A DNA stretch of 64,000 nt from Acidobacteriota bacterium (GTDB lineage Bacteria > Acidobacteriota > G020349885): the NCBI GenBank assembly GCA_020349885.1, contig CP070701.1:1363178-1427177 (forward strand), read 5' to 3'. This document shows positions 19,486 to 32,000 of this stretch, piece by piece; position 1 is the first letter of the stretch, and each line of letters starts with the position of its first letter. A program made the translations under genes and the position numbers. The notes beneath the pieces are model-generated. The model was not told the DNA's origin and ran no database searches. It worked only from the letters and a program-made list of their open reading frames with translations.

Positions 19486-20527
19486 TTTTTTCAAGAAAGC
19501 CTTGTACGTTGCGTGTAAAATCAGCGGACTCACGCCGTGGAGGTTTAAAGCGTTCGCCTCGCATGCGACCATCCTGCTCTACCACCGGGTAATTCGCCAA
19601 ACACACAATCGCTTCTGCCCCAACGCCTCCATCGAGGTTCCCTTTTCCTCCTTCGAAAAACAGATGGTGTTTTTGGCCGAGCGATGCCACGTCGTCTCGC
19701 TGGAAGAATGTTTGGAGCGGCTCGCGGAGAACGCCAAGCTGCCGCCGAACACGGTGGTTCTTACCTTTGACGACGGCTACCGCTCCGACTACGAGCTGGT
19801 TTACCCCCTTCTTAAACGCCATCAATTTCCCGCGACGTTTTATATCGTCCCGGGATTCGTGGACGGCCAAATTTTTCCCTGGTGGTACGAAGTCGAAGAC
19901 CTGATCGTTCAATGCGATCGGCGAAACTGCATCGTTCCGTTTGAAAAAAAGCCCCGGGATCTCCGCCAAGCCGGGCAAAAATTAACCTCCCACCGGCGCA
20001 TCGCGGCGCGGATGAGAACCATGCCCCTGAGGAAACGCCGCGCTTTTCTCGCCCGGCTGCGAGATTGCCTTGCCCGTCCCGAGTGGCATCCTGACCGGCT
20101 TGATTTAATGCTCACATGGGAACAGATAAAAGAAATGAGCGATAGCAAGCTCGTTCAGGTCGGAGCCCACACCGCCCGCCACCTCAACCTGGCGAAAGAG
20201 AGCCGAGAGACCGTTCGGGAAGAAATTTCCCGCTCAAAAAATATTCTTAAAGAACGTCTTGGAAAGCCCGTGCGGGCATTTGCTTACCCCTACGGCCACA
20301 GCGGCAGTTTCACCCAAGACACGCAAGACGCGGTCAAGGCGCACGGGTTCACGAGCGGAGTCAGCACCGTCGCCGGACACCTAAACCCGGAAGTATCCAT
20401 CCATCCGTGGCGTCTCCCCAGAATCCACGTGGACGGCCGTGACGATCTCGCCGCGTTCCAAGCCAAGCTGTCGGGCATCTATTGGCTTCTCAAAAGCACG
20501 CCCCTTATGGCCGGCGCTTCTTCCTGA
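19475..20527 (+). CDS. polysaccharide deacetylase (NodB-homology domain)
   Basis: A 350-residue carbohydrate esterase family 4 type protein. Visible NodB motifs are TFDDGYRSD (catalytic Asp and metal Asp, about 97-105), the metal-binding HTARH and AYPYGHSGSFT. LLYHRV near residue 37 is the family's N-terminal marker. The start is set at GTG 19475, with AAGAAGG 7 nt upstream; this overlaps the methyltransferase stop by 11 nt. An ATG 75 nt upstream would extend into the preceding gene without conserved sequence. The enzyme probably removes N- or O-acetyl groups from an envelope glycan. Confidence 0.88.
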   Translation: MNLNFFKKALYVACKISGLTPWRFKAFASHATILLYHRVIRQTHNRFCPNASIEVPFSSFEKQMVFLAERCHVVSLEECLERLAENAKLPPNTVVLTFDDGYRSDYELVYPLLKRHQFPATFYIVPGFVDGQIFPWWYEVEDLIVQCDRRNCIVPFEKKPRDLRQAGQKLTSHRRIAARMRTMPLRKRRAFLARLRDCLARPEWHPDRLDLMLTWEQIKEMSDSKLVQVGAHTARHLNLAKESRETVREEISRSKNILKERLGKPVRAFAYPYGHSGSFTQDTQDAVKAHGFTSGVSTVAGHLNPEVSIHPWRLPRIHVDGRDDLAAFQAKLSGIYWLLKSTPLMAGASS

Positions 20528-20565
20528 AACTTTCTCTCATCCAAGACGAGGAGCGGCAAACGTCT

Positions 20566-20594
20566 TTGGATTCGTTCGCGGAGAGTATTATAAT
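20566..20594 (+). promoter_or_regulatory. sigma-70 promoter of the RDD gene
   Basis: TTGGAT (20566-20571), 17 nt, TATAAT (20589-20594), followed by an about 70-nt leader to the ATG at 20668. Confidence 0.65.
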
Positions 20595-20667
20595 GGGTCG
20601 GCGCTAGCAATTCCCTATGATTGCACCGCGCTCCCGAAAGATCGCGGTGCAGCAACCAGGAGAACTT

Positions 20668-22202
20668 ATGGTGGAACCGATATCGGGCTTTCTTTCCGAG
20701 GGCGACAAGAAAACGTTCTCCATCGTGGCCGGGGCGCTGGGCGCCGTGTTCTTCATCGCCCAGCTCGTCATCCCGATGGCTGCGATGTTTGCGGTCATGC
20801 CGTTCATCATCAAGGGGATGTCGATGAAGGAGATCGAGCTCGGCGGCGCCGCGCTGTTTCGAGGCCGCGTCCACGCCGTCGAGAAATCTTCTCCCTTCGA
20901 GGACCGAAGCGAAGCCTCAAGCCGCTTGGTGCGGATCGGCGAAGAGGGACTCGAAGAGGTCCTTCCGTTTGAAGGATGGTCGCCCCGGCTTCTTTCGGAC
21001 GCAGACCGATTGTGGCTGATTTCCTCGGAGCGCATCGCAACGTTCGACGGACAAATCCTCCAGCAGCACGATGCGGATCCGCTCGGGGACATCGGCCGAC
21101 CCTTTCTTTTCGAGGGAAAGCCCGCCGTTATCGAGAGCCGTCCCGAGGGAAAACACCTCAAGGTATGGCGCGACGGGCGGTGGGAGAACGTTTTACCGAT
21201 CGATGTCTCGACCGGTCGGTGCCAGCATCTCCAAGCCCTGGAGACGAACGGAACGCTTCTTCTCTTCCGACAGGACGGGGACACGCTTTATGCACGGACG
21301 CTCGGAGAGGATTTCTCCGAATGGGACATCGTCATGTCCGAACCGACGGAGTGGTTCGTCTTCGTCAAGGACGGGATGCCCGCCGTGATCAGCTCCGGGG
21401 CTCAGGGCTTCCGCGGCGTGGAGTTCGACGGAAACCGATGGACGCCTTTTCTAAAGAATAAAACAACCTCCTCGTTTGCCAGAGATGTGGCGGCGTTTCA
21501 GAGAAAGGCCGGTGGCAACATTATAGTCGTTACGCAATCGTTCCCCGGATCTCTCCGCGTGCAGGAGTGGGACGGAGAGCGGTTCACCTCCGAGCAACGA
21601 ATCGGAAAGTTTTCTCCGTTTCCCCGCAGCATGCTGCTCCTCTACACGCTGCCCTATCTGGGCACGATGATCCTGAGCCTGCTACTCGCCATGATCCTCT
21701 CGACCCTCATGCGAAGGCACCGAGTAACCACCCACTCCCATGAAGGAAGGGAGGCGAATTACGCCTCGCTCACGCGGCGGGCGCTTTCTCAAATCCTCGA
21801 TTACGTCGTCGTTGGACTGCCCCCCCTGGGTCTCTTCGCCCCGATGTTCTACGACATGGAGACGTTCCTTTCCGGCAAGGGTTTTTTCTATTTCTTCGGC
21901 GCCATGGCAGGCATGCTCGCTTGGGCCGTTCTCGTGCTGTTCGTCTACAGTTTTACCGAAGGTCGCTGGGGCGCGACGCCCGGAAAACGGGCCCTGGGAA
22001 TCCGTGTCGTGGGTACCGACCTCCAACCGTGCGGATTCGGGCGGGCCTTCCTGCGCAACATCCTCAAGCTTGTGGACGGTTTCTTTAACTTTCTCATAGG
22101 CATTCTCCTCGTCGCGTTCACACAGAACTGGCAGCGACTCGGCGACATGGCCGCGCGCACGATCGTCGTGCGGGCGGGGGCGAGGGCGGGGGCGAATAAC
22201 CC

Positions 22203-22206
<4 letters not shown>
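20668..22206 (+). CDS. RDD-family membrane protein with large extracytoplasmic domain
   Basis: A 512-residue protein. It has an N-terminal hydrophobic segment ([27 protein letters not shown], about 15-45) and a long soluble middle part of short beta repeats (about 50-325). A membrane helix ([22 protein letters not shown]) and a C-terminal RDD domain follow: [30 protein letters not shown] and [15 protein letters not shown] 20668 has AGGAG 6 nt upstream. RDD proteins are often transport-related, but this architecture is not one I can assign. Its stop overlaps the dnaK stop of the opposite strand at a shared CTAG (22203-22206). Confidence 0.8.
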
Positions 22207-24170
<1,964 letters not shown>

Positions 24171-24219
24171 GCGTAAAACCTCCAAATTTTACTTATCCAA
24201 CGTCGTTTAGTGCATTGTT

Positions 24220-24248
24220 ATTATAATACCTTAGCGCGTACCTGTCAA
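24220..24248 (-). promoter_or_regulatory. consensus sigma-70 promoter of dnaK
   Basis: On the minus strand, perfect TTGACA (24243-24248), 17-nt spacer, perfect TATAAT (24220-24225), about 50 nt before the dnaK ATG. This argues for strong housekeeping expression. Confidence 0.9.
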
Positions 24249-24373
24249 GGTAAAAAACCCACTTCAATAGATCCCTTCCCTGACACCGATTTCCGATCGA
24301 GGGCTGCCTGCCTTGGGCGGATAAAGGAAAATGCTTCATCCCGCCCGTGAGCGGGAGGGGTGAACGGAGCAGA

Positions 24374-24406
24374 GCCCCGCCTTGGAGAAAGGCGGAGCGG
24401 TTTTTT
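24374..24406 (+). terminator. intrinsic terminator facing the plus strand
   Basis: CCGCCTT (24377-24383) pairs with AAGGCGG (24389-24395), extended by flanking GC pairs, then T6 (24401-24406). A second hairpin CCCGC/GCGGG is at 24340-24355. Both flanking genes run on the minus strand, so it would stop antisense transcription heading into pyrF or is a relic. Confidence 0.65.
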
Positions 24407-24437
24407 AAAAGCTTAAAGGGACGGCGGCCAAACTACC

Positions 24438-25250
24438 CTACCCCGCGCGCCGCGCAGACAAACCCTCCTCTATCTCCTTTGCAACGGCCTCGGCCACTTG
24501 GCGTTTTTTATCGCCGGCCCTGATAACGGGCCTGCCGACGACGATGAAGTCCGCTCCCTCTTGAATCGCCTTCCTGGGAGTTACGACCCGCTTTTGGTCG
24601 TCGTTTCGGACGAGAGTAATTTCGGGTCTCACCCCCGGCGTGACCACAACGATGTCCTTGCCGTCTCTTCCGCCCAGTCTTTTCTTGACGGCTCCGGCCT
24701 CCCGGCCCGAGCACACGATGCCGTCACACCCGGCCTTCTTGGCCTTTTCAGACACCTGAAGAACAAACTCCTGCACAGTGACGTCCACGTGGTAGAGTTC
24801 TTTCAGATCCTCTTCGCTAAGGCTCGTCAGGAAAGGGACGAGAAGAATCTTGGGCCGGGATTTTTTCAATTTGCTGATGGCTTCCTTGGCCGCCCGTACG
24901 GTCTGGTCGCTTCCGTGGTTCATCGTCATGAACTCAACGTCCAGATGTGCGGCTACGGTGGCGACCTGCGCGACGGTCTCCGGAATGTCCAGCGCCTTCA
25001 AGTCAAGGAAGATGTACTTTCCTTTTTTTCGAAGGCACTCGACGACCCGGCCGAACACGGGGAAAAGGCGAAGCCCTACCTTGTAGAACGAGACGGCGTC
25101 TCCCAGCTCGCTGATGATGGAAGCCGTCTCTTGGAATAGTTCGTCTTCGAAGTGCTTTCCGCTGCCGTACTCAAAGCCGGCGTCGCCGTAGGGCGGGTCC
25201 AGCGCGACAATGAGACGGTCCCTCGGGGAGGGCTCACCACCCTTCGTCAT
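24438..25250 (-). CDS. pyrF: orotidine 5'-phosphate decarboxylase
   Basis: Last step of UMP synthesis. The 270-residue protein has RLIVALDPP at the N-terminus, SFYKVGLRLF with the substrate Lys, the catalytic array DLKALDIPETV (DxKxxDI pattern), VTPGVRPE and a phosphate-binding VVGRPVIRAGD near the end. About 20 extra residues lie between the first strand and the Lys (YGDAGFEYGSGKHFEDE), longer than usual. ATG 25250 overlaps the gdhA stop as ATGA, so pyrF is translated from the gdhA message. Further in-frame codons upstream lie inside gdhA and are rejected as a start. Confidence 0.9.
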   Translation of the reverse strand: MTKGGEPSPRDRLIVALDPPYGDAGFEYGSGKHFEDELFQETASIISELGDAVSFYKVGLRLFPVFGRVVECLRKKGKYIFLDLKALDIPETVAQVATVAAHLDVEFMTMNHGSDQTVRAAKEAISKLKKSRPKILLVPFLTSLSEEDLKELYHVDVTVQEFVLQVSEKAKKAGCDGIVCSGREAGAVKKRLGGRDGKDIVVVTPGVRPEITLVRNDDQKRVVTPRKAIQEGADFIVVGRPVIRAGDKKRQVAEAVAKEIEEGLSARRAG

Positions 25251-26500
25251 GGATAGATCCCCCGGGTCTTTGTCGCCTCGGCGACGCGGCCGATAGCGAG
25301 GATGTAGGCCGCCGTGCGCATGTGCACCTTGTACTTCTTCGAGATTTCGTACACGTCGTGGAAGGAGCGGCGCATGATGTTGCGAAGCTCCGCGTTGACG
25401 CGCTCCTCGTCCCAGAAGAAGGCCTGCAGGTCCTGAACCCACTCGAAGTAGCTTACGGTGACGCCGCCCGCGTTGCAAAAGATATCGGGGATGAGGAAAA
25501 CCCCGTTCTTGTGAAGAATGTCGTCAGCCTCTGGGGTCGTGGGCCCGTTCGCAAGCTCCGCGACAACCTTGGCGTTCACATCGGCGGCGTTGTTGCGCGT
25601 GATGGCGCCCTCGAGCGCGGCGGGAACGAGAAAATCGCACTCCAGCGAGAGGAGCTTTTCGTTTGAAATCTTTCTGGTATGGGGGAAGCCCACGACGGAG
25701 CCGGTTTTCTCCTTGTGCTTGATGACTTCCTTATAGGAAAGGCCCTTGGGATTGTGGATGCCGCCCTTCGAGTCGCTCACCGCGATAATCTTGAGGCCGT
25801 CCTTCTCGAGGAGTTTGTGGCAGATGGCGCCGGCGTTTCCGTAGCCCTGGATGACCGCTGTTGCTTTCTTGTAGGGTATCTTCAAAACCTTGGCCGCCTC
25901 GCGCATGGCATAGACGCCGCCGCGCGCCGTGGCCTCGCTCCGGCCCTCGGAGCCGCCCACGGAAAGCGGCTTCCCCGTCACCACCCCGAGCGTCGTCGCC
26001 CCCCGTCCCACGGAATACGTGTCCATAATCCACGCCATCGTCTGCGGGTTCGTGTACATATCGGGGGCGGGAATGTCGCGGTCGGGGCCGATGATGACGC
26101 TGATTTCGCTTGCAAAGCGGCGCGTCATGCGCTCGATCTCGCCCTGGGACATTTCCTTGGTGTTGCAGACGACGCCGCCCTTCCCGCCGCCGAAGGGAAG
26201 ATTCACGACGGCGCACTTCCACGTCATCCATGCGGCCAAGGCCTTCACCTCGTCGAGCGTCACGCCCGGGTGATAGCGTATGCCGCCCTTCGCCGGGCCG
26301 CGCGCCACGTTGTGCTGAACGCGGTAGCCCTCAAAAACCTTGTAGGTGCCGTCGTCCATCCGCGTGGGTACGGAAACGACAAGCTGAAGTGCCGGGGCTC
26401 TCAGAATCCTGCACAAATCTTTAGGAAGGTCCAAATGCTTGACAGCGTTGTTGAACTGTTGAACGGCGATTTCAAACGGGTTGAGTGCTTTCTTGGTCAT
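25247..26500 (-). CDS. gdhA: glutamate dehydrogenase (Glu/Leu/Phe/Val dehydrogenase family)
   Basis: Interconverts glutamate and 2-oxoglutarate plus ammonia with NAD(P)H. The 417-residue length is typical of the hexameric small class. Key regions are GPAKGGIRYHPGVT, the PFGGGKGGVV segment with the catalytic Lys region, DIPAPDMYTNPQTMAWIMDTY, and the Rossmann GYGNAGAICHKLL. Cofactor preference is not clear. It lies 201 nt downstream of the FMN glutamate synthase operon but has its own promoter at 26573-26600, and it overlaps pyrF by 4 nt. A decayed copy of its 5' end lies upstream of nuoE. Confidence 0.95.
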   Translation of the reverse strand: MTKKALNPFEIAVQQFNNAVKHLDLPKDLCRILRAPALQLVVSVPTRMDDGTYKVFEGYRVQHNVARGPAKGGIRYHPGVTLDEVKALAAWMTWKCAVVNLPFGGGKGGVVCNTKEMSQGEIERMTRRFASEISVIIGPDRDIPAPDMYTNPQTMAWIMDTYSVGRGATTLGVVTGKPLSVGGSEGRSEATARGGVYAMREAAKVLKIPYKKATAVIQGYGNAGAICHKLLEKDGLKIIAVSDSKGGIHNPKGLSYKEVIKHKEKTGSVVGFPHTRKISNEKLLSLECDFLVPAALEGAITRNNAADVNAKVVAELANGPTTPEADDILHKNGVFLIPDIFCNAGGVTVSYFEWVQDLQAFFWDEERVNAELRNIMRRSFHDVYEISKKYKVHMRTAAYILAIGRVAEATKTRGIYP

Positions 26501-26572
26501 AAAAGGCTCCTTCCGTCAGTTAGGCTTGTCCGCCTCGTCAGAAAGAAAGCTTCGGGCGATTCACGAAAAGTT

Positions 26573-26600
26573 ATTGTAGCACCTTCGGAGGGAAAAGCAA
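26573..26600 (-). promoter_or_regulatory. sigma-70-like promoter of gdhA
   Basis: Minus strand TTGCTT (26595-26600), 16 nt, TACAAT (26573-26578). The core GAAGGTGCTACAATAA is shared exactly with the promoter upstream of nuoE. Confidence 0.65.
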
Positions 26601-26701
26601 CGGGGTGTGTAACCGACGGGGCCCCTGTTCTCGCTCGCACGAGTAAGTTAAATCGAGAAAAAGCCCTTTCGCGACAAAGGGTTAGGGGAAATTCTTAAAC
26701 C

Positions 26702-28321
26702 CTATTTCTTTTTCTTGCTTTTAGCGGCTCCGCGCTTCCGGAGGCCCAGGATTTTCTCAACTTCCTGCTTATCCAAGTCCATCACATACGGGATGCCGCT
26801 GATGTCGGACGCCTCGCGGGTAAGGGCGGCCAAGTCGTCCCGCGACAAGTACTTGAGCGCGAACTTGCGGCAGCCCGCCATAAGCTGGCGCATTCCTTGG
26901 GCCAAGCGCTCGTAGTAGGTATAAAGGCCGATGGCGCCCGTGGGCAGCGTTTCGTACTCCTTGTTGCCCAGTTCGTTACGAAGATGACTCGCGGTCACAA
27001 AAATGTCATCCTGGGTGCTTCCAAAACGCTCGACGTACACCGGAAGCTGGTGCTCCGCGATGGCCCGCCCGATGGTCTTGCCCACCATGGTGGCGGCGAT
27101 CGGTGATCGAGCCATGCCGACGAGCTTGACAAAGGGCGCCCCCATGGCAAGGCCCTTGAAGATTTGGTCCTCCAAGACGAACCCGCCGGCCACGGCGATG
27201 CTCGGCACATACCGACCATTGTCTGCAAGCCGCTTTGCGTACTGATAAAGAAGCGAGTGCAATTCCACCGTCGGCACTCCCCACTCGTTCATCATTCTCC
27301 ACGGACTCATGCCCGTTCCGCCCCCCGCACCGTCAACGGTGAGCAGGTCGATCTTGTACTTGGAGGCGAACATAACCGCTTGGGCCAGGGCGGCCGGCCG
27401 GTAGGCGCCCGTCTTGAGGAAGATGTACTTGGCGCCGGCCTTGCGAAGCTCCTCCGCCCGTTTGGCGAAGGCCTCCTCCGTGACCATGCCGACTCGCGAG
27501 TGCCGCTCGAACTCCTTGAAGTTGCCCTGCTCGAAAGCCCGGATCACATCGGGATCAGTCGGGTTCGGCAGAACCACGTAGCCGCGTTCGTAGAGCATTT
27601 GCGCCTTCTTCAGGTCGCGGACCTTGACCTCGCCCCCGATGTTCTTGGCCCCCTGCCCCCACTTCATCTCCACGCACTGGACCCCCAGCTCCTTGATGGC
27701 ATACTCGTGCACACTAAGGCGGGTGTCTTCCACGTTGGCCTGTACGATTATCGCCCCGTAACCGTCCCGCTGGTGGTCCGTAAAGAGCCTAATGCGGCGC
27801 TTCAGATCCACCGTGTCCACGACCTTACCGTTCTTGAACACGCTCTTGGGGTCCATGCCGGCCACGTTCTCGCCGATCGTCAATCCGGTACCGGCAATCG
27901 CCGAGCCGATGGCCAGCCCCTCCCAGTTGTTTTTGGCGATGTCCGTGGATCCAATCCCGGGAATAACCAAAGGATAGCGGAACTTCAGTCCGCCGTCATG
28001 GCCGAACCGCACCTCCAGATCGACGGCCGGAAAGACGGCCTTGTCGCTGTCCGCCTCGATACCCTCGGCGCCCACCACCCCGCCCATGATGTTGAAGTGG
28101 GAGTAGTCCACGGGATAGACCTTTTCCGCGGCGGTCGTGATCACACCGAAAGGCTGAGGGTAAATCACCTCGTGCCCGCGGTAGGCCGACTTGCCTATCT
28201 CGCACATGCCGATGCAGCCGTCGACGCATGTGACGCACATTCCCGAGATGGGAGTTATCGATCCTTCGGTCCTGTTCTTGGTTAGCGTTGCGGCAGAAGT
28301 GTTTACTCTCGAAAGCGACAT
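26702..28321 (-). CDS. FMN-binding glutamate synthase core (archaeal GltB2-type)
   Basis: A 539-residue protein corresponding to the FMN/synthase domain of glutamate synthase. The N-terminus has a Cys cluster (Cys29, 32, 36, 40) likely to bind Fe-S. The TIM-barrel core shows MKWGQGAKNIGGEVK, the GAGGGTGMSPW FMN/substrate loop and AVAGGFVLEDQIFKGLAMGA. The class II glutaminase domain is absent, so ammonia must come from solution or another protein. The tail is very Lys-rich. ATG 28321 was chosen because GGAG lies 8 nt upstream. It is the last gene of the nuoE-like operon, 20 nt after the HoxU-like gene. Confidence 0.85.
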   Translation of the reverse strand: MSLSRVNTSAATLTKNRTEGSITPISGMCVTCVDGCIGMCEIGKSAYRGHEVIYPQPFGVITTAAEKVYPVDYSHFNIMGGVVGAEGIEADSDKAVFPAVDLEVRFGHDGGLKFRYPLVIPGIGSTDIAKNNWEGLAIGSAIAGTGLTIGENVAGMDPKSVFKNGKVVDTVDLKRRIRLFTDHQRDGYGAIIVQANVEDTRLSVHEYAIKELGVQCVEMKWGQGAKNIGGEVKVRDLKKAQMLYERGYVVLPNPTDPDVIRAFEQGNFKEFERHSRVGMVTEEAFAKRAEELRKAGAKYIFLKTGAYRPAALAQAVMFASKYKIDLLTVDGAGGGTGMSPWRMMNEWGVPTVELHSLLYQYAKRLADNGRYVPSIAVAGGFVLEDQIFKGLAMGAPFVKLVGMARSPIAATMVGKTIGRAIAEHQLPVYVERFGSTQDDIFVTASHLRNELGNKEYETLPTGAIGLYTYYERLAQGMRQLMAGCRKFALKYLSRDDLAALTREASDISGIPYVMDLDKQEVEKILGLRKRGAAKSKKKK

Positions 28322-28341
28322 ACTTGTTTCTCCAATTTCCT

Positions 28342-29022
28342 TTACGTGTCTTTCTTGATTTCGCAAGCCACACAGGGATCCATGTAGCACATCATGTCAT
28401 CGAACCATGTCTTTTCCTCGCACGGCGGGCTGAGGTTCATGCAGCCGCCGCAAATACTCTTTTCGGGCTCCGTGTACGTGCAACGGAGCTGACAGGCCGG
28501 GCACACGTACATGCAGCCTCCACACAGCCTGCAGGCCTCCGACTTGATGTCGAAGGGCGTTCCAATACTGCGATTCTCGCCCCGGCCCCTGAACCCAATG
28601 GCTCTGGCCATCATCTGCTCCGCACACATCCGCACGCACAGCCCGCAAAGAATGCAGTCCTCGTACTCCTGCCGGAAGCGTTGTTTCTGGGCGCCGTGTT
28701 TGGACGCCAGATCCTGGATGATTTTCGACTGCGGGCACGAGGCCAGCAGAAGCTCCAGGACCATCCGCCGCGCCCGCAGCACCCGGGAAGACGCCGCCCG
28801 CACCTTGAGCCCCTCCTCGGCCAGGTAGGTGCAGGAGGAGACCAGCTTCGCCCCCGCGCCCTCCCCGATTTCCACCACGCAGAGCCTACAGGCGCCGTAG
28901 GGGGAAAGCCCGTCATCGTGGCAAAGGGTCGGTATAGGAAAGCCCAGGAATTTCGCTGCTTCGAGCAGAGTAGTCCCGTCCTCGACCGATACGGGCAGCC
29001 CGTTGATGGTTAAAGTAATCAC
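28342..29022 (-). CDS. HoxU/NuoG-N-like iron-sulfur subunit with extra C-terminal cysteines
   Basis: A 226-residue electron carrier. It has a plant-type 2Fe-2S domain (Cys34, 45, 48, 64) and two CxxCxxCxxxC ferredoxin motifs (Cys123-133 and Cys164-174). The His/Cys-cluster segment of NuoG is only loosely conserved. A C-terminal extension has eight more Cys (177, 181, 191, 194, 201, 212, 217, 220), beyond the usual HoxU layout and enough for further metal sites. The GTG start overlaps the upstream fusion gene's stop (GTGA). It probably hands electrons from the NuoF/GltD subunit to the FMN glutamate synthase. Confidence 0.82.
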   Translation of the reverse strand: MITLTINGLPVSVEDGTTLLEAAKFLGFPIPTLCHDDGLSPYGACRLCVVEIGEGAGAKLVSSCTYLAEEGLKVRAASSRVLRARRMVLELLLASCPQSKIIQDLASKHGAQKQRFRQEYEDCILCGLCVRMCAEQMMARAIGFRGRGENRSIGTPFDIKSEACRLCGGCMYVCPACQLRCTYTEPEKSICGGCMNLSPPCEEKTWFDDMMCYMDPCVACEIKKDT

Positions 29023-32000
29023 GCTTGTTTTACCTTAATTGCTTTTTTCTCAGTTTGAATGGATTCAGTAGGCAAAAAGTTCAGATCGCAACGCAAACAC
29101 CGCTTGGCTTCCAGCAGGGCATCCTTTTCACTCAAGCCTCTCTCTACTTCATCAAAGCTTTGTTGGCGCCTGTCCATAGGAATCACAGATTCCGTTGCGC
29201 GGGTTGCCTTGGCCAGCTCTTCTTCACTGAGCGGGATTGGCTCTATGTAACATGTTGGCCGACTTGCCGGGAGTGGCTGGTGCAGGTCTTCTCCATTCAG
29301 ATAGCGATCAATCATCACCGCGGCCTTCTTTCCGGTAGCGATAGCGTCAACGACTGTATTGGGGCCTGTAACAACATCACCACCCGCGAATACACCTGGC
29401 GTATTGGTCATTAGAGTTTCTGCGTCCGCATCTATGGAACCCCATGAACTCGTTTTTAGGTTCGAAGAGAGTTCTTCTGTATTTGGTGCTTCACTAATGG
29501 CGACAAGCAATGTGTCCAGTGAAACTGTGAATTCTGAACCGGGCACTGGCACAGGCTTTCGCCGACCGCTGGCATCGACCTCGCCAAGTTCATTTTTAAG
29601 GAATTCAACTCCGGTCAGTTTGCCTGCTTCTGTATGAACCTTGACCGGTGAAACCAAGCTTTCTATTTTGATGCCTTCTTCCAGGGCTCCTTCTATTTCA
29701 TCTGCAATGGCAGGCATTTCATTTCGGGTGCGGCGATAATAAATAGTTAATGATTCTACTCCTTCCTGGCGGAGGGCCACGCGAGCCGCATCCATTGCAG
29801 AATTTCCACCGCCAATTACTCCCACATGCCCTTTGGCCAGTTGTTTATTATCGACATTAAAGCCCTTGAGGAATTCCATTGATGAGTACACGCCCTCGAC
29901 ATCTTCGCCTTCAATACCGAGATTCTTACTCTTGTGTGCGCCAAGGGCGACAAATAAAGCCTTGAAACCCTCTTTCATCAAACCATCAACGGTTATATTT
30001 TGGCCCAGCGTGCTATTACACTTTACAGTGATATTTTCGTTAAGAAGTGAATCGATTTCCTTTTGCAGCATTTCCCTGGGAAGTCGGTAAGAGGGTATCC
30101 CTAAATGCAACATGCCACCCAACTCAGTAGCGGACTCAAAGAGTGTCACTTGATATCCCAGCAGAGAAAGATCATGAGCCGCCGTGATACCAGCGGGCCC
30201 TGCGCCGATTACAGCAACTCTGGGCATACCTTTTTTTGTCTTTATTTCTGGTCTGAATACTGAAGGATCGACGTTATCGGTGACGAAACGTTTTAGACTC
30301 CGGATAGCAATAGGCTGCTGTCCACCCACACCTGCCTGGCAAGTGCTTTCGCAAGGATGATGGCATACGCGCGCGCATACCGAAGGAAAGGGATTGGATC
30401 GACGGATTACCCTGTACGCATCCTCATATTCTCCTCTCTGGATATGGGCGACATAGCGCCAGACCTCAGTGCCCAAGGGACAAGATGACTGGCAGCGCAC
30501 ACCCACCAATTCGGAGCAAACTTTGGCGGGGCATTTTTTGTGCACAATGTGCTGTTCATATTCGTTGTAGAAATAGCGTAAAGCACTCAGAACTGGATTC
30601 GAAGCAGTTTGGCCCAGGGCACACATCGTGGTATCCTTCACGACCTCCGCCAACTCCTTGAGCAGGTCGAGTTGCTCCAGCGTCCCTCGGCCTGTGGATA
30701 TGTCATCGAGAATTTCGTACATCCGCTGCGTGCCCTTGCGGCAGGTAAAACACTTGCCGCAGGATTCTTCTTTCAGGAATTTCATGAAGTACTTGGCGAC
30801 ATCCACCATGCAGGTGTCCTCATCCATCACGATCATGCCGCCGGACCCCATGATGGATCCGACTTTGCTCAAGCTGTCATAGTCGATGGACAAATCAAAC
30901 ATGGATGAAGGAATACAGCCGCCCGAAGGTCCTCCAGTTTGGACTGCTTTAATTTTTTTCCCGCCAGGTGCACCACCGCCAATGTCATAAACCATTTCCC
31001 TGAGAGTCGTGCCCATTGGCACTTCCACCAAGCCAGTGTTATTGATTTTACCCACCAAGGAAAAAATCTTGGTTCCGGTATTTCCGGGGACTCCGACCTT
31101 TGCATATTCCTCGCCACCTTTGCTTATGATGACTGGAATATTGGCCAGTGTTTCGACGTTGTTGATTACCGTAGGTTTGCCGTCAATGCCCTTCTGTATG
31201 GGGAATGGCGGCCTTTGGCGCGGCTCGCCCATTTTCCCTTCAATGGACTTCATGAGAGCAGTCTCTTCCCCGCATACGAAGGCTCCAGCCCCCTGGACAA
31301 TTTCAATATCGAAATTGATATCGGTTCCCAAAATCCCATCACCCAGAATCCCCATTTTCCTTGCCTGCAGAATCGCAATAAGCGCATGCTTAATCGCAAG
31401 GGGATATTCACTACGCACATAGATGATACCCCGAGAGGCACCGATGGCAATCCCGGCAATAAGCATGCCTTCGATAATGGAATGCGGATTGCCTTCCAGG
31501 AGACTTCGATCCATATATGCGCCGGGATCACCCTCGTCAGCGTTACAGACGATAAACTTCTGAATCCCTTCTTTGCCGGAACGCCTGGCAAGTTCCCACT
31601 TCGTACCGGTAGGAAAACCTGCTCCACCGCGTCCCCTGAGACCGGAAAGCTTAACCTCTTTAATAATCCATTCGGGATCAGGGTTGTTTAATACTTTTTC
31701 TAGGGCGTCATACCCATTCGCCTTGATGTAATCTCGGATACGGATTGGATCAAGTTGCTGATTCTTTCCTAAGATGGTACGGGTTTGCTTCCGGAAGAAA
31801 GGAATATGATCTTGAGTATCGTGGCGTTTCTGATCGGCAGGTTCCCTGTAAAGCAGGCCCTCAACGATTTCCCCTTTTAAAGCAGCATCAATGATCCTGG
31901 GAACATCGTCTGTTTTCAATTTTGGATATAGTTGTCCTCCAGGTTCAACCAGAATGAACGGGTCCATTTCACAAAATCCCAGACACCCGGTAATTCGCAG

